Shown: piece by piece, positions 58,801 to 64,000 of the stretch
How positions within the stretch are numbered: position 1 is the stretch's first letter
How the letters are laid out: every line of letters begins with the position of its first letter
Assembly: GCF_000003815.2 (NCBI RefSeq)
Contig: NC_049987.1
Location: forward strand, 17,773,959-17,837,958
Direction: 5' to 3'
Length of the DNA: 64,000 bases
Source: Branchiostoma floridae
Lineage: Eukaryota; Chordata; Leptocardii; Amphioxiformes; Branchiostomatidae
Program-made: the position numbers and the translations under genes
The notes under the pieces: model-generated
Databases searched by the model: none
Seen by the model: the letters and a program-made list of their open reading frames with translations, nothing else
What the model was told of the DNA's origin: nothing

Positions 58801-61800
58801 CCTGTCCCACTAGACAGCCGTACGTGAACCACGCACTTTGCACTAGGTTCATGTTATTGCCTTCATCTGCTTCCACAATACCTCGTTGTGCCAGCCCGCG
58901 CCATTCAAACGGATCCAGCCTACGAAGAAAAGTATGCAAAGGTGACATCTTACTGCACTTGGGGCGCTGATGTGGCACTGCGGGGTTCGAAAGAATATTG
59001 AACGAATTTTAGAGAAAAAGAAAGAATTTGTCTATGTTTTGTGTATTTTGTTGTATTAAGTACGTTTTACGCAATATCTAAAGTATAAAAACAAATCGGC
59101 GAAAATAACACAGCAGTGCCAAGGTAGCCAAATCCCGCAGTGCCGCACCGGTGCCCCAAGTGCAGTGAGATTGACTGATGTATCGCGAAATATCAGAAAT
59201 CGTATACAGCAATGATGTATAGCTCAAAGCTAGGTTCTTAGCTATTTGAGTCCAGTAGTAAAGACGTGTTGAATTTTATTAACTATGCCAATACTATACC
59301 ATTGTACATTTCCAAAAAGTAAACAAACGTTCACACGCCAAATAGCAACTGAATATGGTTTTGGAAACGGTCGACCGGTCAGACATTATAATACCCAGTT
59401 GCCAGATCTGAGTGATTGCTATTTGGCGTGTGAACCTGGATGTCTAACCTTCATCGACGATAAACAATTACTCACAATAGCGATGACAATTATGATACTA
59501 ACCTGTTAATAAGAAAGAGTGAGATGCTGACTGCAACGACGGCCGCCCCAATAGCGGCCCATACCAAAATCTCGAACGGAGCTAGGAACTCAAATATTCC
59601 AGCGACGTCCATGATGTTGAGCGTGGAATCTGCACGTTTGATGATGATGTAGTAGCCTTGGTGGGCCAGGGGAAAGGAGTACTCTAAAACTTCAGTACGT
59701 CTGGAACGTGTGGTAGCTCCATAGAGCACTGCGTCAGCCTGTTGTGTGGATAATACAAATGTTAGGGCAAATATGACGTATAAGTACTTGCAATGCAGAA
59801 AATGTAGATGAAATATACAGTAGTTTTCTGGATAGCTTGTATACATGAACCTTTGTGCTCTTCGCATGACAAGTTCCGTACTTCTATGTGTGAGTATTTG
59901 GACGATAACTATTTTTGTTTGCATAACTCAGCACTGATGAATTCTTTATTTGGAACTTCATCGGGAATAGATTCATTTCCAATTACGACCATCTTGCAAT
60001 TTGCTCGCGAGAGTAAGGTATTGCGAGAACTCAGGCGATCTTTACCTAGACGAGGCCGGAGATGGTTCACGTTGATCTCAGATAGGCTTAACCCTACCCA
60101 GACTTGGGGTTGGGGGCTGGGGGTGGGGGAGGGGCTAAAAGTGCCCGCGCCAACTTTGACCTCCTATAGCTCCTAAACGGCTTGTGCTAGAACAACCAAA
60201 CTTGGTGACTTTTCCTAAAATATTGTTGGCAACAATTTCAAAAAAATTGGGTAAGTTTATGATTTTTCGTGTTGCCATGGCAACGGGTTTCTGAAAGGCA
60301 AATTTTACAAAAATCACTAATTTTGGTTTAAACAATGGGGTTATAAGATTTTCTTGCTAAACTAAACTTCTTTTCATATATCTTTAATATCTAACACATC
60401 TTAGTTAAACATTCATAATCAAATATTCATAAATTATGCTAATGAGATGACGTAATTGGTCAAAATCCAAGATGGCCGACAATATCATAATTTAAAGTAT
60501 AACAAGCTTATTTTCTCTCAGATTTCATCACTACGTGGACTTTTCTTACAGAAAACATTCATGTGAACATTTTTAATCCATTTTCATGGGTTTTGAGCGT
60601 TATATGTTGAAAAAAATGTATCTTGAAAAATTTAAGGTTGATAATCCAAGATGGCGGATAGCTAAGCTTTAGATGACGTCATTCTGTGACGTCATTTTGA
60701 CGTCGTTGCGTCGGCTTTTGATAAAAAAAAGTCTTATAACACTTAAATATTAATAAGAAACCTTTATTGGTAACTTTTTGAGTGAGATATTTAGGTATTA
60801 TTCCCCGATTTAGCCAAAAATATCAATTAATGACGTCATAATTACGTCAAATTACGTCATAATGATATAAAAATTTTCAGGAATTATAAAACTCGATGAG
60901 CACAGCCCCCCTGCAAATTTGGTGATCGTACAGTAAGCCGTTTTGAAAATACGAAGGGGGGGGGGTCGAATGAGCCCCCCCTCCCCCCCAGTCCAGGGAA
61001 GGCCCCCCCCAAAAAAACAGTCTGGATAGGGTTAAACTGTATTGTAAGGTAATTCGAAATGCGACTAAATAGGGAATTATATCTCACCTTCTTATTAATA
61101 AGTGCACCGGTAAGTCCAGTCCATTCACCATTAACTTTCTCACCGATTTTGATTTTTGTTAGATTCATCACCCATGTGAAGCCAAGACGTTTCTAGAAAA
61201 AAAAAGAGGAAAATTCGATATGTCGTCTCAACGCACTTCAATGAAATCAATACAATGTAGAATCACGTAAGATCAAAGTACAAATAAATAATGGATCTAC
61301 AATTAGTAAATACATCTTGTTGTGCAATCAGTTGTGCATTGCAGATAGGGAATTTTTGGTGATTTCTGTTCCTATACAAAAAGAAACATTCACGATAAGG
61401 TAATGAAATTACCTGCAAGTGGTCCATTAGATCAGGAAAGAATCCCTCGAAGTTCTTTCTATGACAGGGCTTTTCATAATGGCAAGTGGCGCCATCTTTC
61501 AGAGTCAGCCACGGCCTCTTCTGTAAGTTGTACCAAGACATAAACGTGTACTTTCAACTTCGTGAGAGGGAAATCATTAGATCCGTAAATAATTTCATCG
61601 GGTTGGTCGATCAATCGAGCAAAGTCTTTGTTTCACAACCTTCTTTTCATTCTTCCGTAGGTGTTTCAGCGACTATCTGTCGTCTTCATCAGTACAGAAT
61701 AAAACAAAACATTGTCGGTGCGATGTGAAGTAGACAGAGACAGTGCAATCCGAACTTAACCTATTGCACTGTCTCTGTCTAATTCAGAAAAGATGAAATT

Positions 61801-63931
61801 TTTAAATGTACGTCCAAAAAAATTTGAGTGATATCCATCACTCTTTTTTATAGCGTCACTACAATTGGTTTTGTTCAACCATATGAAGTATCTAAATACG
61901 GTTTACATTGTCAGATATCTGATGCTGATCTTCTGAACTATTGCCACTGAAATAAAACATGGTTGTTAAACCTAGCCTTAACATAAAAGAATTTGGGCAC
62001 TAGCCTATGTTGAAAATTTTCATAATATAATCTTATACGTTACAAAGGACGTAACACAACGGACAATATTGGATGTCAATTATACACCATTGTTGTGCAA
62101 CAAAAGAAGTGTTGGTTGTTTCTTACCACTCTTCCAAGGATCTTAAGCTGTCGTCCTCCTAAGACAGGGTCTGCCGTCTGTTGGTGTTCCAACTTGGTCC
62201 ATGCCTCAAAAGTGACTCCAACTCCTTCCTGCCAATGTCCGACCTTATAAAGGAAAATAAGGCATAAAAGTAAGATCTATAAGAATATATGTTTATGCAA
62301 ATGCAAAAAAATGTGCCCGATGAATGTGATCCCCACACATGTGTTTTATATCTTAAATTATTAGATATTCTTTAAGTTACTTGATATTCATTCATATTCA
62401 AGTTACTAACTAGCCTTTTAAGTAGCATATATTTAAATTTGCCCATATAGTTAGTTTACAAATATTTTACAGGGTTATGCACGTATGGTAATTGCGTTAA
62501 TCAAATCTCTTCGGCAGAGCATATGGATTAGTACTAAATGTTTTCCATTACATATAATAGATCGTCCTTATTTTTGTATCATCAAATAACAGCACATAGT
62601 CATACAAATAACTGACAAAAACTAAATATCATGCTCTGATATTAAATTTGTTTTGCATGAGAGTTTTAACGTATCAATTTAGATTGGAAAGTTAAGAATA
62701 TTACTGATAAAACCATTATTTCGCGTCAATAAAACTAGACTTCTCACGTTCGCTGGTCGTCCTTCCGAGGAAAGCTGCATTATCTCAACAGAAAGATCCA
62801 TCCGCGTTCCCTCGGGACCAAACGCCACAGTCCCCGTACTCCCGTTCAGCCGAACCTGTTTATAACGACATTACCATTGATTGCGTGCACAAACATCCAG
62901 GGAAAAGAGATGAAAGAGGCACCGGGGGTCACTGGAAGGTTTTTAAGGCTAATTGTCTCTAACAAATCATGTTTTAATACGGCACTAATCTGTGAAAAGA
63001 TACAAATCATGATACATATCCTGGATGGGCTATCGTAAACAAGTTAATGACATTAGAGTACATCCAACTGCCAAACATGTGTAAAAGCCATGATATTAGG
63101 GCAAAGCTTGTAAATGGCAGCGTAGGGGAGGTAGACAAATATAATAGTATACGATAGTAATGGTTAGAAGTAATAGAATTTAAAAAAGATCTGAAACTGG
63201 CTTGATGTTTTTCTTAAGAGTTCATCCCCACAGAATATGTAGAGTGATTTGAAAAGGTGGCGTAGCAAGTAGTAGCCTGGGATTCCTTTTTCCTATGAAA
63301 ATAAACATGTGGTCTTATCACCAACACCAAGACTACCGACAGTCTCAAGTCCAAGATCAACCATACAATCATTAACAATTGAATACATTTGATTAACATG
63401 GCTGGGATGTACCAATATTGGTCTTCAAGCTTGTAGAAAGGGTGCTAAAAGTTGCAAAGGCTGCTAGATGTATTCAGGTCTGAGGCATACCCTATATACA
63501 GATTAAGATACCTCTGGAACTGCCGTCCGTATCCCATTGCAGACATCCTGCTCATTAGCAGAAACCATGGCCGCATGGGAAACTACCGACGCCGCGTCGA
63601 AGGCCAGTGCGTTTTGGATACTGTAGCTTTGGTTGGTTCCTCTTAAAGCATCATCGAACATAAAATCTGTCGTACCGTGACTCCGCAACTGGAAAACTGT
63701 CAGATGTACTCCCGTATTCCTGTATTCAAACAACTCAAGTTTGTTCAACTCCTGCAAGAGAGAAATATTTGTCGACATTGTTTATCATAGATACAGGTAT
63801 GCAAGTGACAATAGATCAAGGATGTCACAGTTATAAAACAAAGAACAGTCAATGTTAGAATTTCTAGTTACACTTACCAAGTTTGATAGAATCCAATGGT
63901 GTCTTGGATCAAGCATGAGATGACCATGAGC
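55886..63931 (-). CDS. Ionotropic glutamate receptor 2, 3' twelve exons (partial)
   Basis: Visible exons: 63931-63878, 63751-63512, 62855-62748, 62243-62127, 61520-61413, 61192-61088, 59738-59503, 58919-58766, 58353-58209, 57420-57179, 56629-56529 and 56060-55886, giving 594 codons. They match exons 5-16 of receptor 1 one for one in phase and nearly in length. The first four exons lie beyond the window. Features: S1 with the ligand Arg (before TEVLEYS), M1 (FEILVWAAIGAAVVAVSIS), pore LVGQGG with glycine at the Q/R site, SYTANLAAFL in M3, and M4 ending in the short tail RKLTKKG-stop. The acidic ligand residue of S2 is lost: receptor 1 has FIGEPNY, receptor 2 FIAGANY. It is a tandem paralogue on the same strand, by homology a ligand-gated cation channel of the plasma membrane. 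Confidence 0.9.
58098..58130 (+). ncRNA. Hammerhead-like hairpin
   Basis: CTGAGGAAG, then stem GTGTCT, loop GAT, stem AGACAC, then GGAAACG. This resembles a hammerhead core (CUGANGA, stem II, GAAA), but the closing pairs are imperfect and no cleavage triplet with stems I and III is visible. It is probably a remnant of a retroelement. Confidence 0.3.
58495..58620 (+). repeat. Low-complexity AAT/GAT run
   Basis: Interrupted AATAAT and GATGAT trinucleotides in a receptor 2 intron. No function is suggested. Confidence 0.6.
59329..59435. mobile_element. Short palindromic element with 20-bp perfect ends
   Basis: GTTCACACGCCAAATAGCAA at the left is exactly mirrored by TTGCTATTTGGCGTGTGAAC at the right. 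The 67-bp centre is unique and includes GGTCGACCGG. It is in the intergenic-like intron next to the M1 exon of receptor 2. Confidence 0.75.
60088..61035. mobile_element. piggyBac-like non-autonomous element, 940 bp
   Basis: It is flanked by TTAA at 60088-60091 and 61032-61035. The element starts CCCTACCCAGACT and ends AGTCTGGATAGGG, an inverted pair. TTAA target duplication plus CCC...GGG ends is the hallmark of the piggyBac superfamily. No transposase frame is present. G-rich and C-rich runs lie just inside the ends. It is inserted in the receptor 2 intron between 61088 and 59738. Confidence 0.8.
61661..61693 (-). ncRNA. Hammerhead-like hairpin
   Basis: The minus strand reads CTGATGA, then AGACGAC, loop AGATA, GTCGCT, then GAAAC. 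The core letters CTGATGA and GAAA are exact, and stem II closes with one bulge. No clear stem III or GUH cleavage site was found, so it is probably decayed. It may derive from a Penelope-like or related retroelement. Confidence 0.35.
61731..61781. repeat. Perfect 19-bp hairpin
   Basis: TAGACAGAGACAGTGCAAT and ATTGCACTGTCTCTGTCTA flank a 13-nt loop, in a receptor 2 intron. A perfect stem could be a tiny foldback element or a small-RNA precursor. There is no further evidence for either. Confidence 0.7.
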
Positions 63932-64000
63932 CTAATAGTATATGGACGAATATAAATATATCATGAAGCCGTCATGATGTTAAAATCAACAAGCCACTTC

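Noticed and set aside
1-64000. CRISPR arrays, operons with ribosome-binding sites, integrons or phage genes
   Set aside because: The window is spliced animal DNA. Repeats are MITE, SINE, satellite or foldback in type, without regular repeat-spacer structure.

Overview
This window is intron-rich animal DNA: GT-AG introns with conserved phases, metazoan gene families, AATAAA poly(A) signals, and dense palindromic mini-transposons. It holds an ABHD4/5-type hydrolase array, a short-prodomain caspase, a ZU5-UPA-Death gene, an NHL propeller gene and divergent tandem ionotropic glutamate receptors. Together with the repeat style, this points to an invertebrate deuterostome, most likely a lancelet (Branchiostoma). 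The species is inferred. Two assembly gaps are present (661-760 and 28879-29108).

Layout. 1-6.3 kb: a foldback element with a gap in its loop, then the 3' half of a degenerate ABHD4/5-like copy (A, +). 7.3-9.8 kb: the 3' end of an NHL-repeat gene (+). 9.9-13.0 kb (-): a six-exon ZU5-UPA-Death gene. 13.5-19.0 kb (-): a complete seven-exon caspase, 319 codons, with catalytic His and Cys present. 20.2-37.0 kb (+): three full seven-exon ABHD4/5-like paralogues, B (350 aa), C (352 aa) and D (351 aa), with identical intron phases. 39.0-50.8 kb (-): a complete 16-exon ionotropic glutamate receptor (about 875 aa). 55.9-63.9 kb (-): a second receptor of the same structure whose 5' exons lie beyond the window.

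How the genes relate. The hydrolases are a local tandem expansion of a lipid-metabolism enzyme: the Ser/Asp/His triad is kept, the C-terminal HxxxxD motif has decayed to E or Q, and one copy is truncated and frameshifted. The caspase and the ZU5-UPA-Death gene lie head-to-tail about 0.5 kb apart with no poly(A) hexamer between them. That arrangement recalls the PIDD/caspase and UNC5/caspase death-signalling partnerships, and it is the most interesting functional hypothesis here. The two receptors form a tandem pair that has diverged at the ligand site, while both carry glycine at the pore Q/R position.

Introns and intergenic DNA are full of non-coding structure: foldback elements, a TTAA-flanked piggyBac-like element, a three-copy MITE family, a tRNA-derived SINE, an octamer-rich 240-bp tandem repeat, four hammerhead-like hairpins, and putative regulatory motifs shared among the hydrolase copies. 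All gene models were assembled by hand from splice sites and reading phase. No database search was possible.
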